Shown here piece by piece: positions 53,902-63,143 of a DNA stretch of 64,000 nucleotides. The DNA is from an uncultured Pelagibacteraceae bacterium (GTDB taxonomy: Bacteria > Pseudomonadota > Alphaproteobacteria > Pelagibacterales > Pelagibacteraceae), in NCBI GenBank assembly GCA_902534465.1, contig CACAPU010000001.1:124001-188000 (forward strand), written 5' to 3'. Each line of letters begins with the position of its first letter. The first letter of the stretch is position 1. Below the pieces are notes generated by a model that saw only the letters and a program-made list of their open reading frames with translations, was not told the DNA's origin and did no database searches. Position numbers and translations under genes: made by a program.

Positions 53902-54555
53902 ATGATAAAAAAAATAAAAGCATCAACAGGGGAGAAAATATTATTTATTTTTTTAATTTTACTTACAATTACTTCGTTTGTATTTTTTTACGCAATTAAA
54001 AATAAGTGCCTTTTTGTCGATAAAATAGATTTAAAAAAAATCAATTTCCCAAATAAAAATAATATTGCAATTATGAATGTAGAATGCGGTATGGTTATTA
54101 TTGAGCTTTTACCAAATTTATCTCCAAATTCTGTAGAAAGGTTTAAATTTTTTATATCAAATGGAGATTATGATGGATCAGCTTTTTATAGAGTTATCAA
54201 AAATACATTATTGCAAGCAGGGGATTTAGAATTTGGTAACATAGAAAATATAGATTATTTCAGAGTGGGTAGTGGTAAATCAAAACTTGGTCCAATTAAC
54301 TCTGAAATAAATAATAAATTTGAGTTTAATGCTGGTAGTGTAGGTTTAGTTAGAGGTGATGAATTCAATACTGAAGATAGTGAATTTTTTATTTTATTAA
54401 AAGATGTACCTTTATTTAAAGGAGAATATACACCAATTGGTAAAGTTATTTATGGATTGGATGCATTAACTAAAATTAAATCCTCAGATAAGACAGAATA
54501 TGTTTTAAGACCAGATTTCTTAAGTGATTTAAAATTATTGGAACAATACAATTAA
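53902..54555 (+). CDS. Membrane-anchored cyclophilin-type peptidyl-prolyl isomerase
   Basis: This 217-residue protein has one N-terminal membrane helix (about 13-33, ILFIFLILLTITSFVFFYAI) followed by a bacterial cyclophilin domain with IELLPNLSPNSVERFKFFI, the active-site SAFYRVIKNTLLQAGD (Arg retained; the Gln before AGD as in the family), GSVGLVRGDEFNTEDSEFFILLKDVP and TPIGKVIYGLDALTKI. It would catalyse proline isomerisation on periplasmic proteins. Its 3' end overlaps a small minus-strand reading frame at 54535 by 21 bases. Confidence 0.9.
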   Translation: MIKKIKASTGEKILFIFLILLTITSFVFFYAIKNKCLFVDKIDLKKINFPNKNNIAIMNVECGMVIIELLPNLSPNSVERFKFFISNGDYDGSAFYRVIKNTLLQAGDLEFGNIENIDYFRVGSGKSKLGPINSEINNKFEFNAGSVGLVRGDEFNTEDSEFFILLKDVPLFKGEYTPIGKVIYGLDALTKIKSSDKTEYVLRPDFLSDLKLLEQYN

Positions 54556-54663
54556 AAAAACTATTATTATTGCAGTTGCATAATAATATGGCATTTTCTT
54601 TTTCCAAGAAATTAGAATTTTTGTAGCTGTATCTACTTGTTTTTTTGTTGGTTTTTTCGACAT
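54535..54663 (-). CDS. Small single-pass membrane protein, 42 aa
   Basis: This short minus-strand frame starts with ATG at 54663, which lies eight bases after the FadN-like stop at 54671. It encodes a basic N-terminus (MSKKPTKKQVDTATKILISW) and one membrane helix (about 26-41, ending IVLFQ). Its 3' end overlaps the convergent cyclophilin gene by 21 bases. The basic-then-hydrophobic layout and its position directly after fadN make it plausible, but at this length chance cannot be excluded. I do not recognise a family. Confidence 0.5.
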   Translation of the reverse strand: MSKKPTKKQVDTATKILISWKKKMPYYYATAIIIVFLIVLFQ

Positions 54664-54670
54664 AATAAAT

Positions 54671-56893
54671 TTAGTTAACTAGTGGTTTTCCAGTGGCTAA
54701 AGTGTGTTTTATTCTATCTTGTGTTTTTTCTGTTTCAATTAATTTCATAAACGCATCTAACTCAAGCTTATACAAGTCATCCTCTGATAAAGTATGTTCC
54801 AAAGTAGTATCTCCACCACTCAAAACTTTTGCCAATTCTTTTCCAACTTCCATACCATGATCAAGTATAATTTTATCATTATATAATTTCTCTAGCATTT
54901 GTATCATTTTTTCATAAGCTTTTTTTCCAGATAGATTGAAAGAAACTTCATTTGGTGGAGTAAAATCTTTATTTCGTTGAATAATTTCTTTTGAAACTGA
55001 TAATAAACTATTTCTACTCATTATTTTTTTATCCTCAGGTCTTAAGTATTTTAATGGCTCAGCTTCAATTGGAGAGGTTGCAGTTTTTGCGTAACCAATA
55101 ATATCAAATACTTTAAGAGGTGCATAATCAGGATCATTCTTGGCTTCCTCTGTCTGAGACCATCGCCATAACATCTCTTTGCATCCACCGCCTGCTGGGA
55201 TTAATCCAACCATTGTTTCTACGAGACCAACAACAATATTTGTATGAGAAGCTACAAAATTACTTTGACATAAAACTTCAAAACCACCACCTAATGCCAA
55301 GCCAGATGGAGCTGAAACAACGGGAAATTTTGAATACTTTAAATGTTTACAAGTTTCTTGAAAATATTTAACAAACTTTTCAATAGATTTAAAATCACCC
55401 TTGTCTGCAAAATTCATTGTATAAGATAAGTTTACTCCAGCAGAAAACTGCATTGCTTCATTTATAATTATAAGTGGTTTATCAGTTGCATTTTTTAGAC
55501 TATCCATTGAGTCATAATCTAATGCATTAGCTTTTGTGGTAAATTCAACAATATTAAAATCATTGAATCTATAAATTTCAGCTGAGTTGTTTTTATCTAA
55601 TTTGAGTGCTTTAGGTTTAATTTTTCCAAGAGTTTCTAAATCAGTATATTGTTGTCTTTCCCCATAAAAGTTTTCGTCTTTACTTTTTGATAAATCCTCA
55701 AGAAACTTGTTATTTTCAAAATTATCTAATCTTTCAAAAAAATTCTTTACTCCAATTTCTTTTAACATTTCGAAAGGTCCTTTAGACCAGTTAAAACCTA
55801 GTCTCATTGCTTCATCGATGTCATTAAATTTATCAGTTATCCCCGGAACCAATGAAGATGCGTATTTAATAATTTTTGAGATTACAGACCAGGCATATTC
55901 TCCATATTTATCTTTTCTATTGATTAAGTTAACAATATCCATCTTTTCTGATCCTAGATTAAACTTTTCTGATATTGAATATTCACCAGTTTCTAAATTG
56001 ATACCTTCGAGAACTTTTTTGCCATCAGTTTTATTCATTCTGTAAAATCCACCTTTGCCTTTTCTTCCTGTGTAACCAGTTTCGATTAGTTTTTTTACAA
56101 GTGGTATTTCTTTGGCAACAACTTGAAAATCATCTGACTCGGGAAGTTCCTTAATAAAACTTTTTAAAACATCGGCCATTAAGTCAATACCAATCAAATC
56201 ATAAAGTCCAAAGACACCTGTTTTTGGTATTCCCATTGGTCGACCAAAAACTGCATCAGCCTCTTCAATTGTTAGTTTCATTTTGAATGCTTCTGTCATT
56301 GCTACTTGCATGGCATAGACACCTATCCTATTTCCTAAGAAGCCTGGCGTATCGTTACAGATTAAAGTTCCTTTTCCTAAATCTTTTTCACAAAAATTTT
56401 TAAGTGAATTTATCTGTTCTAAATCATTATTTTCATTTTTCACAATTTCTAATAAATCCATATATCTAACTGGATTAAAAAAGTGAGTTATACAAAAGTC
56501 TTTTTTTTCCTCATTTGAAAGTTTTTCCGAAAGTACTTTGATTGGAATAGAAGATGTGTTTGAGGATACAATTGAACCTTTTTTTCTTTCTTTAAAAATT
56601 TTTTCATAAATATTATGTTTGATATCAATTCTTTCTACAACAGCTTCAACAATCCAGTCAGCCTCACCAACTTCATTAAAGTTATCATTTATGTTACCAA
56701 CATTAATATTATTGATTTTAGATTTATCGACCAATAAAGGAGGTCTTGATTTTAGAATTCTTTCTCTAGCTTTCTCAGATATTTCTGTTTTTAAATCTAG
56801 TAATGTAACTGGAATATTTGCATTACATAGTTGAGCAGCTATTCCGCTCCCCATCGTTCCTGAACCTATTACAACAACTTTATTAATTTTCAT
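54671..56893 (-). CDS. 3-hydroxyacyl-CoA dehydrogenase / enoyl-CoA hydratase fusion (FadN-like)
   Basis: This 740-residue fatty-acid beta-oxidation protein has the dehydrogenase part first: GSGTMGSGIAAQLCNANIPVTLLD near residue 10, SSNTSSIPI, FCITHFFNPVRYMDLLEIV with the catalytic His, and NDTPGFLGNRIG. The enoyl-CoA hydratase part follows at the C-terminus (about 440-700), with LALGGGFEVLCQSNFVASH and AGGGCKEMLWRW. That order is opposite to E. coli FadB/FadJ and matches the FadN type found in Bacillus and many alphaproteobacteria. No thiolase gene is adjacent. The hydratase part is more divergent than the dehydrogenase part. Confidence 0.88.
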   Translation of the reverse strand: MKINKVVVIGSGTMGSGIAAQLCNANIPVTLLDLKTEISEKARERILKSRPPLLVDKSKINNINVGNINDNFNEVGEADWIVEAVVERIDIKHNIYEKIFKERKKGSIVSSNTSSIPIKVLSEKLSNEEKKDFCITHFFNPVRYMDLLEIVKNENNDLEQINSLKNFCEKDLGKGTLICNDTPGFLGNRIGVYAMQVAMTEAFKMKLTIEEADAVFGRPMGIPKTGVFGLYDLIGIDLMADVLKSFIKELPESDDFQVVAKEIPLVKKLIETGYTGRKGKGGFYRMNKTDGKKVLEGINLETGEYSISEKFNLGSEKMDIVNLINRKDKYGEYAWSVISKIIKYASSLVPGITDKFNDIDEAMRLGFNWSKGPFEMLKEIGVKNFFERLDNFENNKFLEDLSKSKDENFYGERQQYTDLETLGKIKPKALKLDKNNSAEIYRFNDFNIVEFTTKANALDYDSMDSLKNATDKPLIIINEAMQFSAGVNLSYTMNFADKGDFKSIEKFVKYFQETCKHLKYSKFPVVSAPSGLALGGGFEVLCQSNFVASHTNIVVGLVETMVGLIPAGGGCKEMLWRWSQTEEAKNDPDYAPLKVFDIIGYAKTATSPIEAEPLKYLRPEDKKIMSRNSLLSVSKEIIQRNKDFTPPNEVSFNLSGKKAYEKMIQMLEKLYNDKIILDHGMEVGKELAKVLSGGDTTLEHTLSEDDLYKLELDAFMKLIETEKTQDRIKHTLATGKPLVN

Positions 56894-56929
56894 AATGAGA
56901 ATAAATGCTTATAGTAAAAAACTTCTTTA

Positions 56930-56958
56930 AGAGCAACTTAAAGCCGTTATATTGCTCT
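56930..56958 (-). terminator. Weak hairpin between bioY and fadN
   Basis: AGAGCAA at 56930-56936 and TTGCTCT at 56952-56958 form a seven-base stem with a 15-base loop, 7 bases after the bioY stop. On the minus strand the stem is followed by TAAAGAAGTTTTTT, so some termination of the bioY transcript is possible. The long loop lowers confidence. Confidence 0.4.
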
Positions 56959-56965
56959 CAAAATA

Positions 56966-57529
56966 TTATCTAATAAATTTTGTTATTGAAGGAATAATTG
57001 CAACAGCTAGTGCAATTTTAAACAATTCACTCGGTAAAAAAGGATATAAACCACCAGCAAGTGCCTTGTCATATCCAATAACTGAGCCTAAATAGCCCAC
57101 CCCAACTATAAAAATAATTGAAGTTGCAATGATTAGTGAAATTAAACTTTTAAAGTATGAGTCGTTAAAATTTCTTTCAGCTAAATAGCCGATAACCCCT
57201 GCTGCTATTGTCATTCCATAAAGATATCCTGCAGTAGGTCCAGTTAAATAAAGTAATCCTCCTCCTTTAGCAAAAACTGGCAGTCCAATAGCTCCTTCGA
57301 ATAAGTAAAGTAAAAGTGTAAAGAAAGCTAATTTAGAACCATATGTCATTCCTATTATAAATACTGCAAATGTTTGCATAGTCATTGGCACTGGCCAGAA
57401 TGGCACTTGTACTTTTGATGAAAATGCTAAAATTAATGTACCAATCAACATTAAAGAAATATTTTGAAAAAAAGCGTTTATTCTATAATCTGAAAGTAAA
57501 TTTTTTATTAATATAGAATTATTTTTCAT
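56966..57529 (-). CDS. bioY: Biotin transporter BioY
   Basis: BioY is the membrane substrate-binding (S) component for biotin in ECF-type transporters; it can also act alone. The 187-residue protein has about six hydrophobic segments and the family motifs VQVPFWPVPMTMQTFAVFIIG, LFEGAIGLPVFAKGGGLLYLTGPTAGYLYG and the C-terminal FLPSELFKIALAVAIIPSITKF. No bioM/bioN (EcfA/EcfT) genes are adjacent, as in many bacteria with solitary BioY. It suggests biotin uptake by this organism. Confidence 0.95.
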   Translation of the reverse strand: MKNNSILIKNLLSDYRINAFFQNISLMLIGTLILAFSSKVQVPFWPVPMTMQTFAVFIIGMTYGSKLAFFTLLLYLFEGAIGLPVFAKGGGLLYLTGPTAGYLYGMTIAAGVIGYLAERNFNDSYFKSLISLIIATSIIFIVGVGYLGSVIGYDKALAGGLYPFLPSELFKIALAVAIIPSITKFIR

Positions 57530-57582
57530 ACATTATTATTTAAGCACAAATAAATAAATTTTAAAATAATAAATTTAATCTT

Positions 57583-59607
57583 TTAAAATTGTTCTTTTTG
57601 TAATTCTTTAATAGGTATATGACATCTGATAGCGTTACCACTATCTGTTAATTGCCATGGTGGTATTTCTTTCTTACAAATATCTCCAACAATTCTGGAG
57701 CATCTGCCTTGAAAACTGCAGCCTTTTTCAGGAGGTCTTTCTTCAACAATATCCTCTGCAACTAATTTAGGTTTTATATCTGGATCTGGTTCTAAAACAG
57801 CACCCAACAAAACTTCTGTATAAGGGTGAGATGGAAACTTATAAACATCATTTGAGGGTCCAACTTCACAAAGCCTTCCTTGATAAAGTACTGCTACTCT
57901 ATCACTAATTGCTCTTACAACTGCTAAATCGTGTGACACAAATATGTACGTAGTTCCAAAGTCTTCTTTCAGTTGTTGTAATAAGTTTAATACAGCAGCT
58001 TGCACAGAAACATCTAAAGCAGATGTAACCTCATCACATAAAATAATATCTGGTTTTGCAGCAAAAGCTCTTGCAACAGCTACTCTTTGTTTTTCACCAC
58101 CTGATAGTTGTCTTGGGTATCTAGATGTATAAAATTCTCCAAGTCTTACTTTTTGAAGTAAATCTATAATATTTTTTTTTAATTCTTCACCTTTTAACCC
58201 AAAATATAATTTTAATGGTTGTGCAATAATTTCTTCTACCGTGTGGTTTGGATTCAAAGACTCATCTGGATTTTGAAATATTAATTGAATAATTCTTAAA
58301 TCATTAGGATCTCTTTCTTTCAAATCAGACGATAAATTTCTATTTTCATCAAACCTTATTAAACCATCTTTGGTTCTAAGTAGTCCAGCAATAGATTTCA
58401 GGATTGTTGATTTTCCACTTCCTGACTCTCCTACTAAAGCTATTGTCTCTCCCTTTTTAATATTAATATTAATATCTTTAACTGTAGGGTTATCATCAGA
58501 AATTCTATTGAAAATTTGATCTAAAAGTTTTTGTTTAGCATAACTTATAGATACTTCTGATAAATTTAATATTTCTTTATCTTGTGATTTATTCTTAATT
58601 TTATTAACAGTTTGACTAGCTTGACTCTCATTCACAAGTTTTTCATAATTAAAACATCTAACACTAGTATTTAAATCTTTTAAAAATTCTAATTTAGGAG
58701 AATTATTTTTACAATTTTCATCTGAAAAGTTACATCTATCAAAAAAACTACAACCACTTTGAATTGTACCCGGTTGAGGTTGAGTACCAGGCATCGACTC
58801 TGGAAGACCAGCTAAAGATAATTTTGGTATAGATTTGAGCAATCCGTGGGTATAAGGATGAATTGGTCTTTTAAGGATATCTCTTGATGGACCTTCTAAA
58901 ACGATTTCTCCTGAATACATAACAATAATTCTGTCACTCACTTGAGCAATGGCTCCTAAATCATGACTTACATAAACCATCGATGTTCCAGTATCTTTTG
59001 CAATAAAATTTAGAAGTTCCAAAACATGAGCTTGTGTTGTTACATCCAATCCTGTTGTAGGTTCGTCTAAAAGAAGTAAATCTGGTGTTCCGGCTAATGC
59101 CATGGCAACAGCAACTCTCTGTTGTTGACCTCCTGAGAGTTCATGAGGATATCTTAAAGCAATCGTCTCTGGTGAAGGAAGTCTAACTTTATTCAATAGT
59201 TCTGAAATTTTTTTTTCTCTTTCTTTTTCATCTAAATCTGAGTGCAATTGTAAAGCTTCATCAATTTGATAGCCTATCTTTAAGTTTGGTGTCAATGCTT
59301 GGCCTGCATTTTGTGGAATCATTGCTATTTTTCTACCTCTGATTTTTTCTAAATCTTTACTTTTCATTTTTAATAGATTTGACGAGTTGAACTGACATTC
59401 TCCTCCAATAGTATAAAGTCCATGCTTAACATATCCCATCATTGCTAACGCTAATGTGCTTTTTCCTGAACCAGATTCCCCTACTATTCCAACTGTTTCA
59501 CCCTTTTTGATATTTGTGCTTATATTTTTTAAAATTAAGATTTCCTCACCTTTTTTACTTCTAAATCCAATAGATAAGTTTTTTACTTTTTGAATTGTAT
59601 CGGTCAT
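57583..59607 (-). CDS. Peptide/nickel-type ABC transporter, fused ATP-binding protein (DppD-DppF type)
   Basis: This 674-residue protein contains two complete ABC ATPase domains in one chain. The first has GESGSGKST, LSGGQQQRVAVAMALAG and LLLLDEPTTGLDVTTQ, and ends with an Opp-type C-terminal Cys cluster (SGCSFFDRCNFSDENC). The second has GESGSGKST, LSGGEKQRVAVARAFA and IILCDEVTSALDVSVQ, and ends with GCSFQGRCSRIVGDIC. Standard peptide transporters use separate D and F proteins; fusions of this kind (also called GsiA- or YejF-type) are known. It lies two bases after the dppC-type permease. Confidence 0.92.
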   Translation of the reverse strand: MTDTIQKVKNLSIGFRSKKGEEILILKNISTNIKKGETVGIVGESGSGKSTLALAMMGYVKHGLYTIGGECQFNSSNLLKMKSKDLEKIRGRKIAMIPQNAGQALTPNLKIGYQIDEALQLHSDLDEKEREKKISELLNKVRLPSPETIALRYPHELSGGQQQRVAVAMALAGTPDLLLLDEPTTGLDVTTQAHVLELLNFIAKDTGTSMVYVSHDLGAIAQVSDRIIVMYSGEIVLEGPSRDILKRPIHPYTHGLLKSIPKLSLAGLPESMPGTQPQPGTIQSGCSFFDRCNFSDENCKNNSPKLEFLKDLNTSVRCFNYEKLVNESQASQTVNKIKNKSQDKEILNLSEVSISYAKQKLLDQIFNRISDDNPTVKDININIKKGETIALVGESGSGKSTILKSIAGLLRTKDGLIRFDENRNLSSDLKERDPNDLRIIQLIFQNPDESLNPNHTVEEIIAQPLKLYFGLKGEELKKNIIDLLQKVRLGEFYTSRYPRQLSGGEKQRVAVARAFAAKPDIILCDEVTSALDVSVQAAVLNLLQQLKEDFGTTYIFVSHDLAVVRAISDRVAVLYQGRLCEVGPSNDVYKFPSHPYTEVLLGAVLEPDPDIKPKLVAEDIVEERPPEKGCSFQGRCSRIVGDICKKEIPPWQLTDSGNAIRCHIPIKELQKEQF

Positions 59608-59609
59608 TA

Positions 59610-60503
59610 TTAAACGGGAGCTTTAGTTGATCTATCAATGCCTAAAGCTTTAGCAAAAGCGTCTGCTGTTAAATTAATACCTATAATTAAACTACTTAAT
59701 CCGACAATTGGTGCTATTACTGCCCAATAAGCGAAAGACATCAGCCCTCTTGCATTTGATATCATTAATCCCCAGTCTGGAGTTGGAGGGCTAACACCAA
59801 AACCTAAAAAAGATAAAGAACTAAAACCAAGCAACATCCATGACCATCGCATTGCACCTTCAACTAATATTGCATCTCTTACATTTGGAATTATTTCATT
59901 CCAAATAATTGAAAAATTACTATGTCCCCTCGCTCTTGCAGAGACTATAAAGTCTTTTGCAATAACATCATGTGTTGCTGCTCTTGCGACTCTCACGATT
60001 CCTTTGCCATAAAAAAACCCTAAAGCAGGTATCAATACTTCAGTAGATGTACCTAACAAAGATACAATCAATAACATTGCTAATATCCAAGGAATAGATA
60101 AGAACGCATCTACAATTCTCATAACTACATCGTCAATTTTTCCTCCAACCAATCCACAAAATATTCCTAAAAGACCACCCCACAGTAATGCTATTAAAGA
60201 TCCAAAGAAAGTTATTGTAAGAGCCGTTCTTCCTCCCAAAATTGTTCTAGTAAAAACATCTCTTCCAAGATCGTCTGTTCCAAACCAATACTCGGCAGAG
60301 GGAGCCTGGAGCATTAATGTTGGATCTATTGCTTTAAAATCATGAGGAGCAATATAAGGGCTTATAAATGCAAGAATTATATGAAAAACTAAAATACTAA
60401 GTCCAATAAGTCCAGATGGTCTGGAAGCCATTGTAATGATAATTTCTGATAATTTTGCAAAAGCGCTTTTTTTCTCCTCTTTATATATATTATCTAATTT
60501 CAT
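59610..60503 (-). CDS. Peptide-type ABC transporter permease, DppC/OppC family
   Basis: This 297-residue inner-membrane permease has the usual six segments: an N-terminal helix (about 28-48), the periplasmic HDFKAIDPTLMLQAPSAEYWFGTDDLGRDVFTRTILGGRT signature loop, and an EAA-type motif ARGHSNFSIIWNEIIPNV. It forms a heterodimer with the DppB-type permease, whose stop is one base before its start codon. The transported compound cannot be inferred from the permease. Confidence 0.95.
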   Translation of the reverse strand: MKLDNIYKEEKKSAFAKLSEIIITMASRPSGLIGLSILVFHIILAFISPYIAPHDFKAIDPTLMLQAPSAEYWFGTDDLGRDVFTRTILGGRTALTITFFGSLIALLWGGLLGIFCGLVGGKIDDVVMRIVDAFLSIPWILAMLLIVSLLGTSTEVLIPALGFFYGKGIVRVARAATHDVIAKDFIVSARARGHSNFSIIWNEIIPNVRDAILVEGAMRWSWMLLGFSSLSFLGFGVSPPTPDWGLMISNARGLMSFAYWAVIAPIVGLSSLIIGINLTADAFAKALGIDRSTKAPV

Positions 60504-60504
60504 A

Positions 60505-61461
60505 TTATTTTCTTATCTGTAATGTTTTTAATCTAGGATTAAGCATTAGTGTCAATAGATCTGCTAATAAATTTATACTTACATAGATAGATGCAAGAAT
60601 TATAGCTAGTGCTTGAACTGTAGGTAAGTCTCTATTTGATATTGACTCAATAACTAATCTTCCAAGACCAGGATAATTAAACACAACTTCAGTTACTACA
60701 ACTCCACCCAAAAGCCATGCAATAGTCAATGCCACCACATTAATAGCAGGTAATAAAGCGTTTGGTAAAACATGTTTGAAAACCATTTTCCAATACGGAA
60801 CTCCTTTAAGAATTGCCATTTGAACATATTCACTTGCCATTACCTGTATTACACTTGACCTTACCATCCGAGCCATGTGAGCTGTCATGATCATCGCTAT
60901 AGCAACAACCGGTAAAATTATATTTGGCAGCAACTCTAGGAAAGATACATCAGTCGGAACTATAACAATACCAGGTAACCACTCTAACCATATGGCAATT
61001 ATCAAAATTAATAAAGTAGCACTAATAAATTCTGGAATAGTCATAGCAAATATTGTTACTGTTGATATTGCAACATCCGGTAACTTGTCTCTCCAAAGAG
61101 CAGTAATAATTCCTAAAATTAAAGCTATTGGAATTCCTATAAAAATCGCAGCTGATGCTAATACCAGCGAGTTTTTAATTCTAGGTCCTAAAACATCTTT
61201 GATTGGCATCTCTCCACTTAAAGAATAACCAAAGTCTCCTTGAATAGCATTTAATGCCCACGATACATATCTCTCATATGCTGGAACATTTAAACCAAGT
61301 CTTCTATAACAAGCTTCTAATTGCTCCCCAAAAGCCTGTCTTTCAAGGTAAGTAGTGCAAGCATCCCCTGGTAAAACTTCTGTGCCAACAAATGTAATTA
61401 TAGATACAATAAATAAGGTAATAAAACCTAACAAAATTCTTTTTATAATTAAAAAAAGCAT
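60505..61461 (-). CDS. Peptide-type ABC transporter permease, DppB/OppB family
   Basis: This 318-residue inner-membrane permease has the N-terminal helix IIKRILLGFITLFIVSIITFVGTEVLPGD, the typical long periplasmic loop with the RRLGLNVPAYERYVSW stretch and GDFGYSLSGEMPI, and an EAA-like motif AILKGVPYWKMVFKHVLPNAL. It is the first permease after the binding-protein gene, from which a 12-bp hairpin separates it. The start codon lies 43 bases past that hairpin, so a normal initiation region is available. Confidence 0.95.
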   Translation of the reverse strand: MLFLIIKRILLGFITLFIVSIITFVGTEVLPGDACTTYLERQAFGEQLEACYRRLGLNVPAYERYVSWALNAIQGDFGYSLSGEMPIKDVLGPRIKNSLVLASAAIFIGIPIALILGIITALWRDKLPDVAISTVTIFAMTIPEFISATLLILIIAIWLEWLPGIVIVPTDVSFLELLPNIILPVVAIAMIMTAHMARMVRSSVIQVMASEYVQMAILKGVPYWKMVFKHVLPNALLPAINVVALTIAWLLGGVVVTEVVFNYPGLGRLVIESISNRDLPTVQALAIILASIYVSINLLADLLTLMLNPRLKTLQIRK

Positions 61462-61504
61462 AACAATATTAATTTTTAAATTATTTATCTTGAAATGAAA
61501 GAGG

Positions 61505-61534
61505 TTTTACAGGCCTACTTAAAGGCCTGTAAAA
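61505..61534 (-). terminator. Intercistronic hairpin after the DppA-type gene
   Basis: TTTTACAGGCCT at 61505-61516 and its complement at 61523-61534 form a perfect 12-bp stem with a six-base loop, nine bases after the binding-protein stop. On the minus strand the stem ends in the T-richest arm but is followed by CCTCTTTCATTTC, so it may act as a partial terminator and 3' mRNA stabiliser that keeps binding-protein levels higher than permease levels. Confidence 0.82.
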
Positions 61535-61543
61535 CAAAAGTAA

Positions 61544-63031
61544 TTACTGAATACTTACTGTGTGCCATCTAATTGAAAAATACTCAACTTCGTCAAGATT
61601 TTTCACTCTAGAAGACGTAACAACAAGTCTAGACACATGGTAAGGAATCATTGTTCCAGATTCTTCCCATAATGTTTTCTGAGCATTGATGTATGCTGCT
61701 TTTCTTTTGCTAAATTTTAACTCACCTCTCGCATCAGCTAAATTCTTATCAAAAGAAGCACTTTTATAGTATGACTCGTTCCATTTTGCTTCGCTATGAT
61801 AAGCTTCATGCAAAATACTATCTGCTGGTCTTTCGTTCCAACGTGTCATTGCTACAGGCTTTTTCATCCAAGTTTCATTCCAATAACTTTTTGAAGGTGT
61901 CATTTGAATATCTGCTCTGATATTAGCTTTAGCAAATTGTTGTTGTAAAACTTCAGCAATAGTTGGCCAAGTTGGTTCTTTTGTAGATACGTGAATTGTG
62001 AAATCAATACCATCTGGGTAACCCGCCTCTGCAAGTAATTTTTTTGCTGTAGCTGGTTGTGGTGGACAATTCTTATTCATTCTATATTGATCTGATGGTG
62101 CAACAGGAGTATCGCAAGATACAGTTGCTGCTCCAGCCATAACTAGATCAACTAATTCTTGTCTATCTACAGCTATTCTGACAGCCTTTCTTACTCTAGG
62201 GTCATCAAATGGGGCTACATCAGTTCTCATTACCATTCCTCTCCAGTTTCCTGTTGGTATAACTGAAACATTAAATTTTGAATTACCATCGAATATTTTT
62301 TTCTGATTGAATGGAACATATCTATTCATATCTATTTGACCTGTTAGTAAAGCTTGAATTCTAGCTTGACCATCTGGTATAGCTATCACATGAACCTCAG
62401 CAAGTTTAGGTGCTCCTTCCCAATAATCTGGGTTTGCTTTAAGAATTGTAGTTCCTTCAGCATCAAATTTATCAACCATAAATGGTCCAGTTCCAACACC
62501 TGTTTTCCCAATAGTGTCGCCTGATCCATTTGGTATCATTCTTAATCTATAATCAGTTAATAAAAGTGGAAAATCTGCGAATGATGTGTTCAACTTTATT
62601 TTTACTGTATGTGAGTCAACAACTTCAATATCTGTTACTGCACTCATACTCTTCTTAGCAGGTGAACCAATTTCAGGATCTTTAACTCTCATCAAAGAGT
62701 ATTTTACATCCTCTGCATCAAAATCAGATCCATCATGGAATTTAACACCTTTTCTTAAGTTAAAAGTCCATTCTGTTGCATCTGCGTTACCTGACCAGTC
62801 AGTAGCTAACTCTGGAGAAGTAACTCCTTTAAGATCTTTTCTAACAAGACGGTTTTGAGTCATTATCACTACTTGAAATAGTCTTCCTTTAGTAATTGCA
62901 TCTAAATTTGTATCTTTTCCAAAACCAAGATCATGAGACAGCTTGAAAACCCCACTTGATGCATTGGCAAATGAAAATGTTACAAATAGTGATACCAATG
63001 AAATTGATATCAATTTTAAAATGTTTTTCAT
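61544..63031 (-). CDS. Peptide-type ABC transporter substrate-binding protein (SBP_bac_5)
   Basis: This 495-residue periplasmic protein has a signal peptide (about 1-24, ending FANASS) and the cluster C fold: ATDWSGNADATEWTFNLRKGVKFHDGSDFDAEDVKYSLMRV, then TGPFMVDKFDAEGTTILKANPDYWEG, and VRKAVRIAVDRQELVDLV, all typical of the dipeptide/nickel/opine group. SBPs of this family carry peptides, nickel complexes, opines or other compounds, so the ligand is open. It is the first gene of a four-gene transporter operon and divergent from a GcvT-family gene at 63144, which hints at a methylated ligand but does not show it. Confidence 0.93.
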   Translation of the reverse strand: MKNILKLISISLVSLFVTFSFANASSGVFKLSHDLGFGKDTNLDAITKGRLFQVVIMTQNRLVRKDLKGVTSPELATDWSGNADATEWTFNLRKGVKFHDGSDFDAEDVKYSLMRVKDPEIGSPAKKSMSAVTDIEVVDSHTVKIKLNTSFADFPLLLTDYRLRMIPNGSGDTIGKTGVGTGPFMVDKFDAEGTTILKANPDYWEGAPKLAEVHVIAIPDGQARIQALLTGQIDMNRYVPFNQKKIFDGNSKFNVSVIPTGNWRGMVMRTDVAPFDDPRVRKAVRIAVDRQELVDLVMAGAATVSCDTPVAPSDQYRMNKNCPPQPATAKKLLAEAGYPDGIDFTIHVSTKEPTWPTIAEVLQQQFAKANIRADIQMTPSKSYWNETWMKKPVAMTRWNERPADSILHEAYHSEAKWNESYYKSASFDKNLADARGELKFSKRKAAYINAQKTLWEESGTMIPYHVSRLVVTSSRVKNLDEVEYFSIRWHTVSIQ

Positions 63032-63143
63032 AATTTCCTCTCTTTAAAAAAATAAAAGGTAACAATTAGCTACTTATATAGCAACAGTCAAAATGGACAT
63101 TTTTTATTTGTTTTATTGGTGTATTCTAATTATCTAAAAAATA

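Noticed and set aside
57583..59607. Fused double ATPase as a sequencing or frameshift artefact joining two genes
   Set aside because: The reading frame is continuous across a natural linker after the first Cys cluster, and both domains are complete; such fusions are known.
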